This document shows positions 44,611 through 52,296 of a stretch of DNA of 64,000 nucleotides, piece after piece. The stretch lies in contig NZ_JAVRHQ010000002.1 of NCBI RefSeq assembly GCF_031846485.1, positions 1-64,000 on the forward strand, read 5' to 3'. Position numbers and translations under genes: made by a program. Below the pieces are notes generated by a model that was not told the DNA's origin, did not search any database, and saw only the letters and a list, made by a program, of their open reading frames with translations. This DNA comes from Autumnicola tepida. Its GTDB lineage: Bacteria; Bacteroidota; Bacteroidia; Flavobacteriales; Flavobacteriaceae. The stretch's first letter is position 1. The number at the start of each line of letters is the position of its first letter.

Positions 44611-46125
44611 ATGGAGATCGAAACATTTGGAATTGAAAATAAGAAAGTAGATAAGGAACTATATGACTATCAGCAGAAAGATATAGAGAAGATTTTTAAA
44701 GTAATTGAGGAACATCCTGAACATTACAACCTTCTGTATCAGTTGCCTACAGGCGGAGGAAAGACGGTTATATTTTCCCAGATTGTAAGAGAATATATCC
44801 AAAGAACGCAACAAAAAGTCCTTATACTTACTCACAGAATTGAATTGTGTAAGCAGACGTCTAAAATGCTTACCGATTTTGGGGTACGCAATAAAATCAT
44901 AAATAGCAAAGTAAAGGAGCTGCCAGACCAGGATGAGTACATGTGCTTTGTGGCCATGGTGGAAACTTTAAACAACCGGCTTCATGATGAAAAGCTCGAT
45001 TTAAGGAATATCGGGATGGTGATTATTGATGAAGCGCATTACAACTCCTTCAGAAAGTTGTTTAAATTTTTTGAAAGATGCTTTATCCTCGGAGTTACCG
45101 CAACCCCGCTTAGTTCCAATATTAAACTTCCCATGAAGGATAATTACAGGGAACTTATTGTAGGGGATTCTATTTCATCTTTAATAGAGAAAGGATTTTT
45201 GGCGCGTGCAAAGACTTATAGCTATAATGTTGGGCTTTCCGGATTAAAAATCGGGATGAATGGGGACTACACTGTTAAATCTTCCGAGGAACTGTATTCA
45301 AATTTTTCCATGCAGGAAAAACTTCTGAATGCTTATATGGAGCGTTCTAAAGGTAAAAAAACCCTTATTTTCAATAATGGTATAAACACTTCCATAGAAG
45401 TTTACGAGACTTTCAAAAATGCCGGACTTCCTATCAGGCACCTGGACAATACCACCAGTAAGCAGGATCGTAAGGATATTTTAAAATGGTTCAAGCATAC
45501 GCCAGATGCCATTGTAACTTCGGTTAGTATTCTTACCACTGGTTTTGACGAACCTACAGTGGAGACCATTATTTTAAATCGTGCCACGAAATCCCTTACG
45601 CTTTACTTCCAGATGATAGGAAGGGGTTCCCGTGTACTCCCGGGAAAATCTGAATTTAATGTGATTGATCTTGGTAACAATATGGCGCGTTTTGGTGACT
45701 GGAGCGCGCCTGTAGACTGGAAACAAATCTTTAGGTCTCCGGATTTCTATTTTGAAAACCTGTTGAGCGACGATGAAATAGAAAGGGAATTTAAGTATGA
45801 AATGCCACCTGACGTAAGGAAGAAATTTGCCAATTCTGAAGATGTTGATTATGACGTGGAAAGCGCTTATGACGAGGTGATCAAAAAAGGGCTGAAATCT
45901 AAAACAGTTTTAGAATGGTCTATGGAACAACATGTAAGGATGTGCGTTGAAAACAGCGAAGATGTCTTTGATGCGAGGATACTTGCCCAGGAGCTCAAGG
46001 ATGATATTTCTTCCAGGATTAAACAATATTCTTACTGCATTAGCAAAAGCACCAAAAATTACCGGGACTGGCTGGAAGAGGATTATTCCAGAAAGCTAAG
46101 GATGCAGATCAATAAAGAATTCTAA
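44611..46125 (+). CDS. DEAD/DEAH-box helicase (SF2)
   Basis: A 504-residue superfamily-2 helicase-like ATPase. Motif I is LPTGGGKTVIF near residue 46, motif II IIDEAHYNSF near 136, motif III GVTATPLSS, motif IV/V around IVTSVSILTTGFDEP and motif VI QMIGRGSRVLPGK near 338. The layout is that of the SSL2/RadD-like group, which acts on DNA in repair or restriction, but the zinc finger of E. coli RadD is absent. The C-terminal 130 residues are acidic and helical. Not part of a restriction operon here; role unknown. Confidence 0.88.
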   Translation: MEIETFGIENKKVDKELYDYQQKDIEKIFKVIEEHPEHYNLLYQLPTGGGKTVIFSQIVREYIQRTQQKVLILTHRIELCKQTSKMLTDFGVRNKIINSKVKELPDQDEYMCFVAMVETLNNRLHDEKLDLRNIGMVIIDEAHYNSFRKLFKFFERCFILGVTATPLSSNIKLPMKDNYRELIVGDSISSLIEKGFLARAKTYSYNVGLSGLKIGMNGDYTVKSSEELYSNFSMQEKLLNAYMERSKGKKTLIFNNGINTSIEVYETFKNAGLPIRHLDNTTSKQDRKDILKWFKHTPDAIVTSVSILTTGFDEPTVETIILNRATKSLTLYFQMIGRGSRVLPGKSEFNVIDLGNNMARFGDWSAPVDWKQIFRSPDFYFENLLSDDEIEREFKYEMPPDVRKKFANSEDVDYDVESAYDEVIKKGLKSKTVLEWSMEQHVRMCVENSEDVFDARILAQELKDDISSRIKQYSYCISKSTKNYRDWLEEDYSRKLRMQINKEF

Positions 46126-46156
46126 AGTTCAGGAAATAATCATATATAATTTTAAA

Positions 46157-46192
46157 AAAGGCTGTTGGAATTAATTTTCTGGCAGCCTCTTT
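46157..46192 (+). terminator. Terminator between convergent helicase and PBP1A genes
   Basis: The arms AGGCTG (46159-46164) and CAGCCT (46183-46188) enclose an 18-nt AT-rich loop. On the plus strand CTTTTTAAT follows; A-rich sequence on the other side makes it usable in both directions. Confidence 0.65.
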
Positions 46193-48493
46193 TTAATCCT
46201 TATCTTTTTTACCGAAAAGCCTTTTAAAAAATCCTTTTTTCTCCTTTTTTTCTTCGGAATTTTTCTCTTCCTCATCATTGTCATTCCTGCTGGAGAATAA
46301 TCGCTTGAAGAAACCGTCCCTCTTCTTTGCTTCGCAATCCAGCATTTCGGCTACTTCGGGAGCAACCGGGTTAAAACTTGCTTTTGTAATATTGCTGAAA
46401 TAAGGGTCCTGCTGCATCTTCTGCATCAGCTTACCAAAAACAGGCAAAGCCGAATTTGCTCCCTGTCCAATCCTGGTATTTCTAAAGCCAATACGATGAT
46501 CGTCTGAGCCAACCCAGGTAACTGCCACCAGGTGCGGGGTAATCCCCACAAACCAGCCATCTTTATTATCCTGCGTTGTTCCTGTCTTCCCGGCAATATC
46601 ATTTTGAAGTCCGTAAACAGATCTTAACCTTGTAGCAGTTCCTTCATTAACGGTGGCCTGCATAAAATTCAGCATAATTTCCCTGGTGGTTTCACTAAAC
46701 GCAGGGGCAGGGGAGACCTGCGGTTTAAATTGAGCCAGTAAGTTTCCTTCACCATCTTCAATCCTGGTGATGTAGTAGGGCTTACTTGGTTTGCCATTGT
46801 TCACATAGCTGGTATAGGCTCCCGCAAGTTCTTCAATACTTAAAGCCGCTGTTCCCAATGCAATAGAGGGTACTTCGGGTAACTTCGAGGTAATTCCCAT
46901 TTTCCGCGCTTCGGTTAAAACATTTCCTATTCCGGTTTCCATGAGCACTTTTACGGCAATGGTATTCATGGAGCGGCTTAAGGCAGTTTTTAGGTTATAG
47001 TTCATGTACGGATCATCTTCCGCAGAAGAATTTGAAGGAGTCCATCCATTTTCATAGGTAACCTCTTCCGCAGAAAAATAAGTACAGGGTTCCATTCCGC
47101 TTTCCAGCGCCGCAGTATAAACCACAGGCTTAAAAGTTGACCCCACCTGCCTTTTGCTCATGGAAACATGGTCATATTTAAAATACCTGAAATCCACGCC
47201 GCCAACCCACGCCTGCACGGCACCAGTTTCCGGTGCCACGGCTAGAAACCCGGCATTCAGGAATTTAAGGTAATGGGCGACGCTATCTATGGTACTTATA
47301 TTTTTTGTAACCGGGCCTTGGTAATCAAATAACTCGGTAGGTTTGGTTTTCTTGAGTTCCACCATAATCTGTTCATGGCTTAAACCCTCCTGTTGCAGGT
47401 TTTTATAAGCCCGCGTTCTTTTCACGGCATCTTCCAGTACATTTTTATTGGTAAGCCATGGAGCATTTTTCCCATAAGAAGCTTCATGTTGCTCCTGCAA
47501 CTGCATTATATGCTCCCGTAAAGCTGCTTCGGCCAACTTCTGCATTTTAAAATCCAGGGTGGTATGTACTATGAGCCCGTCCCGGTATATATTATATTTT
47601 TGCCCATCCTTATTTTTAAGGGTGTCCAGGATTTTACTTACGTCTTTTCTTACCTGTTCTCTAAAATATGGAGCAAGGCCTTTATTGTTGCTGTAATTTT
47701 TATAGTCCAGTTCTAGATCTGTTCTCTTGGCTTCCTGTGCTTCTTCTTCAGAAAGATAGCCGTATTTAGCCATTTGCATGAGCACCACATCACGACGTAA
47801 CCTGCTGCGTTCCGGGAAAATCCTTGGATTGTAGGAATGTGAGGCTTTCAACATTCCCACAAGCACTGCTGCTTCTACAAGCGACAAATCCCTGGTGTGC
47901 TTGTTAAAAAATTTCATGGAAGCGCTTTCAATTCCGTAGGTATTATCACTGAAAGGGACAGTATTAAAATAGAGGCTAAGAATTTCTTCTTTGCTATAAA
48001 TTTCTTCCAGGCGCTTCGCAATAATAGCTTCCTGCACTTTATTGATTACAATACCAAAAGCTCCAAAATCTTTCCTTCCGTAGATATTCTTTGCCAGCTG
48101 AAGGGTAACAGTACTGCCGCCACCCGAGGACTCGTCCTGTAGTAGAATAGATTTAAAAAAGACGCGTAAAAGACTGCGGTTATCTATCCCGTCATGTTCA
48201 AAAAAGCGGACGTCTTCAGTTGCCACAAGGGCTTCAATAAGATGTTCAGGCAGATCTTCATAATTAATAGGCTGCCGGTCAAAAATGTAAAATTTACCAA
48301 TAAGTTCGCCATTTGAGGCCAACACCTGTGTGGCTTTGCTCTGTTCCAGGCGGGCCAGTTCTTCAGAAGAAGGGATTTTTCCCCACATTCCAAAATAAAT
48401 GCTGCCAAAGAAGATAAATGCCAAGGCAGCAAGGCCAAAAAGTGAATACAACGCCCACCTTAACTTGCGGGACTTCCTGAATTTTAATAGCAT
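46193..48493 (-). CDS. Penicillin-binding protein 1A (bifunctional transglycosylase/transpeptidase)
   Basis: Class A PBP that polymerises and crosslinks peptidoglycan outside the inner membrane. The 766 residues start with a basic cytoplasmic tail and one transmembrane helix (about 13-35). The GT51 domain contains ATEDVRFFEHDGID with the catalytic Glu near 92 and GGSTVTLQLAKN. The transpeptidase domain has GSTFKPVVYTAAL (Ser of SxxK), SRSMNTIAVK (SxN) and AGKTGTTQDNKDG (KTG). The last 60 residues form a highly basic/acidic low-complexity tail ending KKDKD. The family assignment is firm. Confidence 0.96.
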   Translation of the reverse strand: MLLKFRKSRKLRWALYSLFGLAALAFIFFGSIYFGMWGKIPSSEELARLEQSKATQVLASNGELIGKFYIFDRQPINYEDLPEHLIEALVATEDVRFFEHDGIDNRSLLRVFFKSILLQDESSGGGSTVTLQLAKNIYGRKDFGAFGIVINKVQEAIIAKRLEEIYSKEEILSLYFNTVPFSDNTYGIESASMKFFNKHTRDLSLVEAAVLVGMLKASHSYNPRIFPERSRLRRDVVLMQMAKYGYLSEEEAQEAKRTDLELDYKNYSNNKGLAPYFREQVRKDVSKILDTLKNKDGQKYNIYRDGLIVHTTLDFKMQKLAEAALREHIMQLQEQHEASYGKNAPWLTNKNVLEDAVKRTRAYKNLQQEGLSHEQIMVELKKTKPTELFDYQGPVTKNISTIDSVAHYLKFLNAGFLAVAPETGAVQAWVGGVDFRYFKYDHVSMSKRQVGSTFKPVVYTAALESGMEPCTYFSAEEVTYENGWTPSNSSAEDDPYMNYNLKTALSRSMNTIAVKVLMETGIGNVLTEARKMGITSKLPEVPSIALGTAALSIEELAGAYTSYVNNGKPSKPYYITRIEDGEGNLLAQFKPQVSPAPAFSETTREIMLNFMQATVNEGTATRLRSVYGLQNDIAGKTGTTQDNKDGWFVGITPHLVAVTWVGSDDHRIGFRNTRIGQGANSALPVFGKLMQKMQQDPYFSNITKASFNPVAPEVAEMLDCEAKKRDGFFKRLFSSRNDNDEEEKNSEEKKEKKGFFKRLFGKKDKD

Positions 48494-48592
48494 AATAATG
48501 AGGACTGCTACAAATAAACGAAGACTTCTAAAAAATTATTTCCTTTTTAGAGGAAATTTAAGGAATAGGGGTACTGCTGGTGCAAAAAAATT

Positions 48593-48629
48593 AATTAGCC
48601 GGAAACAGAAAGCTCCGTTCCGGCTAATT
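48593..48629 (-). terminator. Strong terminator of the small-peptide array
   Basis: The 12-bp arms AATTAGCCGGAA (48593-48604) and TTCCGGCTAATT (48618-48629) are perfect complements with a 13-nt loop. On the minus strand AATTTTTTT follows. It ends the array transcript before the PBP1A gene. Confidence 0.88.
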
Positions 48630-48716
48630 TTGTAGTAGGTACATAGGCAGAATTTATTTGATGTAAAGCTTTTTCCTCCGGAAATTCCTTTGGAAAAAAT
48701 GATGATTGATGAATTT

Positions 48717-48842
48717 TCAGGCTTTATACATTCTGCGGGCGTACCAAAAGTCCCTGTTTGCAGTCTGCCTGATGTTCAAAAAAGGTCTTCTATGTGTTAA
48801 ATCCTCTTCTCTAAATCCTGTGATGTTCTCTAAAGTTTTCAT
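48717..48842 (-). CDS. Small peptide of the array, divergent copy A (41 residues)
   Basis: Last unit of the array and the most divergent. The peptide starts MKTLENITGF, keeps REEDLTHRR, and ends with the aromatic/arginine block FWYARRMY plus Lys-Ala. It aligns without gaps to the other copies through residue 39: identical residues are MKTLENITG, R11, D14-LTH, R19, F21, N23, Q26, R30, W33, R36-R37 and Y39. The changes are mostly conservative (L/F, K/R, L/I, F/Y, S/A), which fits a peptide under selection. No signal peptide, no membrane helix, net positive charge. Function unknown. Confidence 0.7.
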   Translation of the reverse strand: MKTLENITGFREEDLTHRRPFLNIRQTANRDFWYARRMYKA

Positions 48843-48872
48843 GATGATGATGTTTTGATTGATTAATATTTT

Positions 48873-48992
48873 TTAGTAACGTCTTCTGCTAAACCAGCTT
48901 CCCCTGGTAGAATTTTGCTGAAGGTTCATAAATGATCTTTTGTGGGTAAGATCTGAATCCCTAAGTCCTGTGATGTTTTCTAAAGTTTTCAT
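48873..48992 (-). CDS. Small peptide of the array, copy B (39 residues)
   Basis: Encodes a peptide identical to copy D except Thr for Pro at residue 29. Against D, the DNA differs at Ser20 (TCA/TCG), Asn27 (AAT/AAC), Ser28 (TCT/TCC), Arg37 (AGA/AGG) and the stop codon (TAA/TAG), all silent. Begins MKTLENITGL and ends WFSRRRY. Preceded by the common leader with no Shine-Dalgarno sequence, as usual in this phylum. Confidence 0.7.
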   Translation of the reverse strand: MKTLENITGLRDSDLTHKRSFMNLQQNSTRGSWFSRRRY

Positions 48993-49051
48993 GATGATGA
49001 TATTTTTGATTGATGAATATTTTTCTAGTAACGCCTTCTGCTAAACCAGCT

Positions 49052-49144
49052 TCACCTGGGTGAATTTTGCTGAAGGTTCATAAACGATCTTTTGTGGGTA
49101 AGGTCTGAATCCCTAAGTCCTGTGATGTTTTCTAAAGTTTTCAT
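49052..49144 (-). pseudogene. Small peptide of the array, copy C, truncated by a stop codon
   Basis: Same frame as copies B and D, but codon 31 is TGA where they have GGA (one base change at 49052-49054). The product would be 30 residues ending NSPR, without the W-F-S-R-R-R-Y end. The remaining sequence down to the expected TAG at 49025 is intact, so the mutation is recent or the shorter form is functional. The change at Asp14 (GAC) is silent. Confidence 0.65.
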
Positions 49145-49176
49145 GATGATGATATTTTTGATTGATGAATATTTTT

Positions 49177-49296
49177 CTAGTAACGCCTTCTGCTAAACCA
49201 GCTTCCCCTCGGGGAGTTTTGCTGAAGGTTCATAAACGATCTTTTGTGGGTAAGATCTGAATCCCTAAGTCCTGTGATGTTTTCTAAAGTTTTCAT
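49177..49296 (-). CDS. Small peptide of the array, copy D (39 residues)
   Basis: First unit in the direction of transcription. The peptide begins MKTLENITGL, continues RDSDLTHKRSFMN, and ends RGSWFSRRRY. It carries about +5 net charge, concentrated in the last ten residues. Its upstream region (49297-49420) differs from the internal spacers and should hold the promoter. There I see ACAGTACTA and ACAGTAGTA, a near direct repeat (about 49351-49375), but no TAnnTTTG match. Function unknown; no homologue recognised. Confidence 0.7.
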   Translation of the reverse strand: MKTLENITGLRDSDLTHKRSFMNLQQNSPRGSWFSRRRY

Positions 49297-49540
49297 GATG
49301 AATGTTTTATGTTTATATACAATAGACGTCTCTAAATCATTTTTGTGACAGTACTATGCATAAAACAGTAGTATTTTAACTTATTATTAACTTTTCAGGC
49401 CATTTTATTGGGCTTAAGAATTTGGATTTCTGTTTTTCAGCGGAAATTTTAGTTTGAAATTACTGTTAATCATTTTGGGATGGCAAAGCAATTGGATATT
49501 TTAGAGGATGTTAGTCAATATTTGATATAAAATTCCAGGG

Positions 49541-50398
49541 ATGAAAAAAATGGTGCTGTTAATTGTGCTTGCGATTTTTGCAATAGTAGCACTCCTGTAT
49601 TTCTTGTTCAAAGACAACTCCTATTTATCCTTCAATGATTCAAAAAAGACTTATGAAGTATTGGAAAAATGGGAACTGCCGGAGGAGCTGGATGAAATCT
49701 CCGGGATGAGCTGGATAGGAAACGGAAAAATTGCATGTATCCAGGATGAAGACGGGATTATTTTTATATACGATTTAAATGTCCATGCAATTACTTCACG
49801 TATAGAATTTGGGGATAAAGGAGATTACGAGGCTGTAACTTTAAATGGAAGTGACGCTTATGTAATGCGTAGTGACGGGCATATTTTTGAAGTTGAGAAT
49901 TATGCTAATAGGAACTTTACTGTGAATGAATATCAAACTCCCCTGGAGGATTATGACATTGAAGGCCTGGCATACGATAAAGAAAATAACAGGTTGCTTA
50001 TCACCGTAAAGGATGTTCCCCATGAGGACCAGGATTATAAAGGCGTTTACGCCTTTGTCCTGGAAGGAAAAGAATTTATTCCAGAACCAGTTTTTAAAAT
50101 TAACACCAATGATCCAATTTTTAAGGGAATTAATGGCCGTGGCTCTCAAAGGATTATTCGTCCTTCTGAAATTGAGAAAAATCCGCTTACCGGAAACTGG
50201 TATATTCTCGAAGGCCATCAGCCAAAACTAATGATTCTTGATGCTAAAGGGGAAGCAAAGCAGGTGCATTTACTTGATCCGGAGGTTTTTCAGCAGGCAG
50301 AAGGCCTCACTTTTAGTCCGGATGGGACCATGTATATTTCGAACGAAAGCAGGCGTGCCCCTGCAAATATTCTGGAGGTAAAACTGGATACTGAATAG
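49541..50398 (+). CDS. SdiA-regulated-like beta-propeller protein, copy 1
   Basis: A 285-residue protein with an N-terminal hydrophobic anchor (about 4-24) and an extracytoplasmic beta-propeller-like domain of the SdiA-regulated family (PF06977 type). Repeated motifs include WELPEELDEISGMSW, CIQDEDGIIFIYDL, GDYEAVTLNG, DIEGLAYDKENNRLLI and EGLTFSPDGTMYISNES. Such domains resemble phytase/esterase-like propellers; no catalytic role is established. It is followed 133 bp later by a close paralogue, so the pair is a tandem duplication. Confidence 0.8.
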   Translation: MKKMVLLIVLAIFAIVALLYFLFKDNSYLSFNDSKKTYEVLEKWELPEELDEISGMSWIGNGKIACIQDEDGIIFIYDLNVHAITSRIEFGDKGDYEAVTLNGSDAYVMRSDGHIFEVENYANRNFTVNEYQTPLEDYDIEGLAYDKENNRLLITVKDVPHEDQDYKGVYAFVLEGKEFIPEPVFKINTNDPIFKGINGRGSQRIIRPSEIEKNPLTGNWYILEGHQPKLMILDAKGEAKQVHLLDPEVFQQAEGLTFSPDGTMYISNESRRAPANILEVKLDTE

Positions 50399-50531
50399 GT
50401 TTTTCGCTTTTTCTTCAGCTCTAAAAGTTTAGGAAACAATTTTGAAATTTTCCACGATATTAAACTTCAAATATCTAATTGAATTTAGGACGTATTACAT
50501 AAAAACCAAAGAACGAAGAAGAAAAACAACT

Positions 50532-51425
50532 ATGATAAAAAGAGCGGTATTTTTGATAATTTTTGGACTGCTTATAATCTCAAAGACAGCAGGATCTGCA
50601 GCTTCTAATGGAGATAGGAATTTGAAGAGTGAAGTTGAGATTGTAAATAAATTTGCTGATTATTCCATAATAAAAAAATGGGAACTGCCGTACGAACTGG
50701 AAGAGGTTTCCGGAATTACCTGGTTGAGCAATGATAAAATTTGCTGTATTCAGGATGAAGACGGGATTATTTTTGTTTATAATCTCAAGACTTCCACTAT
50801 AGAAAAAGAAATTGAATTTGCCGGGGATGGTGATTATGAAGGTATTACCGTAGACGGCAAAAATGCCTTTGTGGTAAGGAGCGACGGAACAATTTATGAA
50901 GTCAGAGATTTTCTTGAAGGTGAACCTGAAGTAGATAAAATCAAAACCGGATTGACCAAAAAGCAGAATATTGAAAGCATTTGTGTGGATAAATTAGGCC
51001 ACCGGCTGCTTCTGGGGGTAAAAGACGAAGAAAAGAATTCCGATAGATACAAAGGAATTTATGCTTATGATCTTAAAAATGATCATTTTCAGGATAAGCC
51101 TTTATTCCGCATAGATATGAAGGATGAAGTTTTTGATGAAATAGACGAGGACGATCCTGAAAAAGTGATGAGCCCTTCAGGCATCGCCATTAATCCTGAA
51201 AGCGATGAATTTTATATTGTGGACGGGAGAAGACCAAAAATCCTTATCATGTCTCCAGATGGAAATGCAGAGAGGATTATATTCCTGGATGAAGATGAGT
51301 TTGCACAGCCCGAAGGAATTACTTTTAGTCCTTCAGGAAAATTGTATATTTCCAACGAGGCCAGTGGCGGTATTCCAAATATTTTAGAAATAGAGATCCG
51401 GGAAAAGGACAAGAAGCAACAATAA
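50532..51425 (+). CDS. SdiA-regulated-like beta-propeller protein, copy 2
   Basis: Paralogue of the preceding gene. The start is set at MIKRAVFLIIFGLLIISK, a signal-peptide-like segment 30 codons inside the longest frame; this gives 297 residues. The same motifs occur in order: KWELPYELEEVSGITW, CIQDEDGIIFVYNL, GDYEGITVDG, NIESICVDKLGHRLLLG and EGITFSPSGKLYISNEA. It differs from copy 1 by a cleavable leader and an acidic insertion (EIDEDDPEKVMSPSG) in place of the more basic segment there. It ends 4 bp before the TVP38 gene, so the two are likely co-transcribed. Confidence 0.8.
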   Translation: MIKRAVFLIIFGLLIISKTAGSAASNGDRNLKSEVEIVNKFADYSIIKKWELPYELEEVSGITWLSNDKICCIQDEDGIIFVYNLKTSTIEKEIEFAGDGDYEGITVDGKNAFVVRSDGTIYEVRDFLEGEPEVDKIKTGLTKKQNIESICVDKLGHRLLLGVKDEEKNSDRYKGIYAYDLKNDHFQDKPLFRIDMKDEVFDEIDEDDPEKVMSPSGIAINPESDEFYIVDGRRPKILIMSPDGNAERIIFLDEDEFAQPEGITFSPSGKLYISNEASGGIPNILEIEIREKDKKQQ

Positions 51426-51429
51426 ATTT

Positions 51430-52143
51430 ATGGCAGATAATCAAATTGAAACGGCATCGGTAAAAAAGAGTAAGAAGCCTTTATACATCTCACTGGCACT
51501 TGTGGCAGCCCTTATTCTCAGCTATTTTTTTATACCAGGCGTTCAAAATTTCTTTAATGAAGCCTGGAATGTTTTAACCAGTGATGATCAGGATCGTATT
51601 CAGGACTGGGTAAATGATTTTGGCTGGTTTGGTCCGGTAATTCTTATTCTTACCATGATTGCACAAATGTTTCTTTTGGTGATCCCAACTATCCTGTTAA
51701 TGGTGGTTTCTATTCTTGCATATGGTCCTGTTTGGGGAAGTGTGATAGTTTTCGCGGCTGTGTTCTCCGCTTCTTCAGTAGGATATTTTATAGGAAGATA
51801 TTTTGGGCCGGTGATTGTGGAGCGGGTAATTGGCCATAAATCTGAGAAAAAAGTAGCCGATTTCCTTGATGACTACGGATTTTGGGCCGTATTTATCACA
51901 CGCTTTAATCCTTTTCTTTCCAACGATGCCATAAGTTTTGTGGCGGGGGTATTAAAAATGGGCTACTGGAAATTTATAGGGGCGACAATGGTAGGAATCG
52001 CACCGCTCATTGGTTTTATTGCAGTTATTGGCCGCAGCACGCAGGGATTAAAAACCGGGTTGTTATGGGGATCTGTTGTAAGTTTAATTTTATTCGGACT
52101 TTATATCTGGTGGGATAAAAAGAAAAGAAAGAAAAAGGATTAA
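51430..52143 (+). CDS. TVP38/TMEM64-family VTT membrane protein
   Basis: A 237-residue inner-membrane protein with five or six hydrophobic segments and the VTT motifs FAAVFSASSVGYFIGRYFG and FITRFNPFLSNDAISFVAGVLKMGYWKF. DedA/TVP38 members are linked to membrane homeostasis, with lipid-carrier transport shown for some. The N-terminus is charged (KKSKKP) and the C-terminus ends in a lysine-rich tail. Co-transcription with the second SdiA-regulated-like protein is likely (4-bp gap). Confidence 0.85.
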   Translation: MADNQIETASVKKSKKPLYISLALVAALILSYFFIPGVQNFFNEAWNVLTSDDQDRIQDWVNDFGWFGPVILILTMIAQMFLLVIPTILLMVVSILAYGPVWGSVIVFAAVFSASSVGYFIGRYFGPVIVERVIGHKSEKKVADFLDDYGFWAVFITRFNPFLSNDAISFVAGVLKMGYWKFIGATMVGIAPLIGFIAVIGRSTQGLKTGLLWGSVVSLILFGLYIWWDKKKRKKKD

Positions 52144-52230
52144 TTGCAGTTTTTAGTTCCTAATTCTCATTTTGTTATATTGAATGTTGGATTGTTCAAT
52201 GTACTTTCTCAACTTTCACCTATTTAAATT

Positions 52231-52258
52231 CCGAACTCCGAACTCCGAACACTGAACT
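52231..52258. repeat. Heptamer tandem repeat
   Basis: CCGAACT occurs twice in tandem, followed by the one-base variants CCGAACA and CTGAACT, in the 153-bp spacer between the convergent TVP38 and dipeptidase genes. The spacer also has the small inverted repeat ATTGAA/TTCAAT. Nothing else is visible there. Confidence 0.5.
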
Positions 52259-52296
52259 ACAAATGACAAAACTTCCAGCTTCTCATTCTTCACTTT

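Larger units (their letters stand above)
48717..49296 (-). repeat. Tandem array of four small-peptide gene units
   Basis: Four units lie head to tail with start-to-start spacing of 150, 152 and 152 bp. Each has a 120-126-bp reading frame (or its trace) and a 30-32-bp spacer. The spacers 48993-49024 and 49145-49176 are identical; the third, 48843-48872, is a close variant. Downstream of the last frame, 48694-48716 holds a decayed copy of the spacer without a following ATG frame, suggesting a fifth unit was lost. The region ends at the terminator at 48593-48629. Confidence 0.85.

Noticed and set aside
44611..46125. Restriction or phage-defence helicase
   Set aside because: No methylase, nuclease or defence gene is adjacent; the genes on both sides are a secreted protein and PBP1A.
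48694..49320. CRISPR array
   Set aside because: The repeated units are about 152 bp with coding content and 30-32-bp near-identical spacers; CRISPR repeats are short with unique spacers, and no cas genes are present.
50442..51425. A 327-residue form of the second SdiA-regulated-like protein
   Set aside because: The first 30 residues are polar and basic and precede a proper signal peptide at MIKRAVFLIIF.
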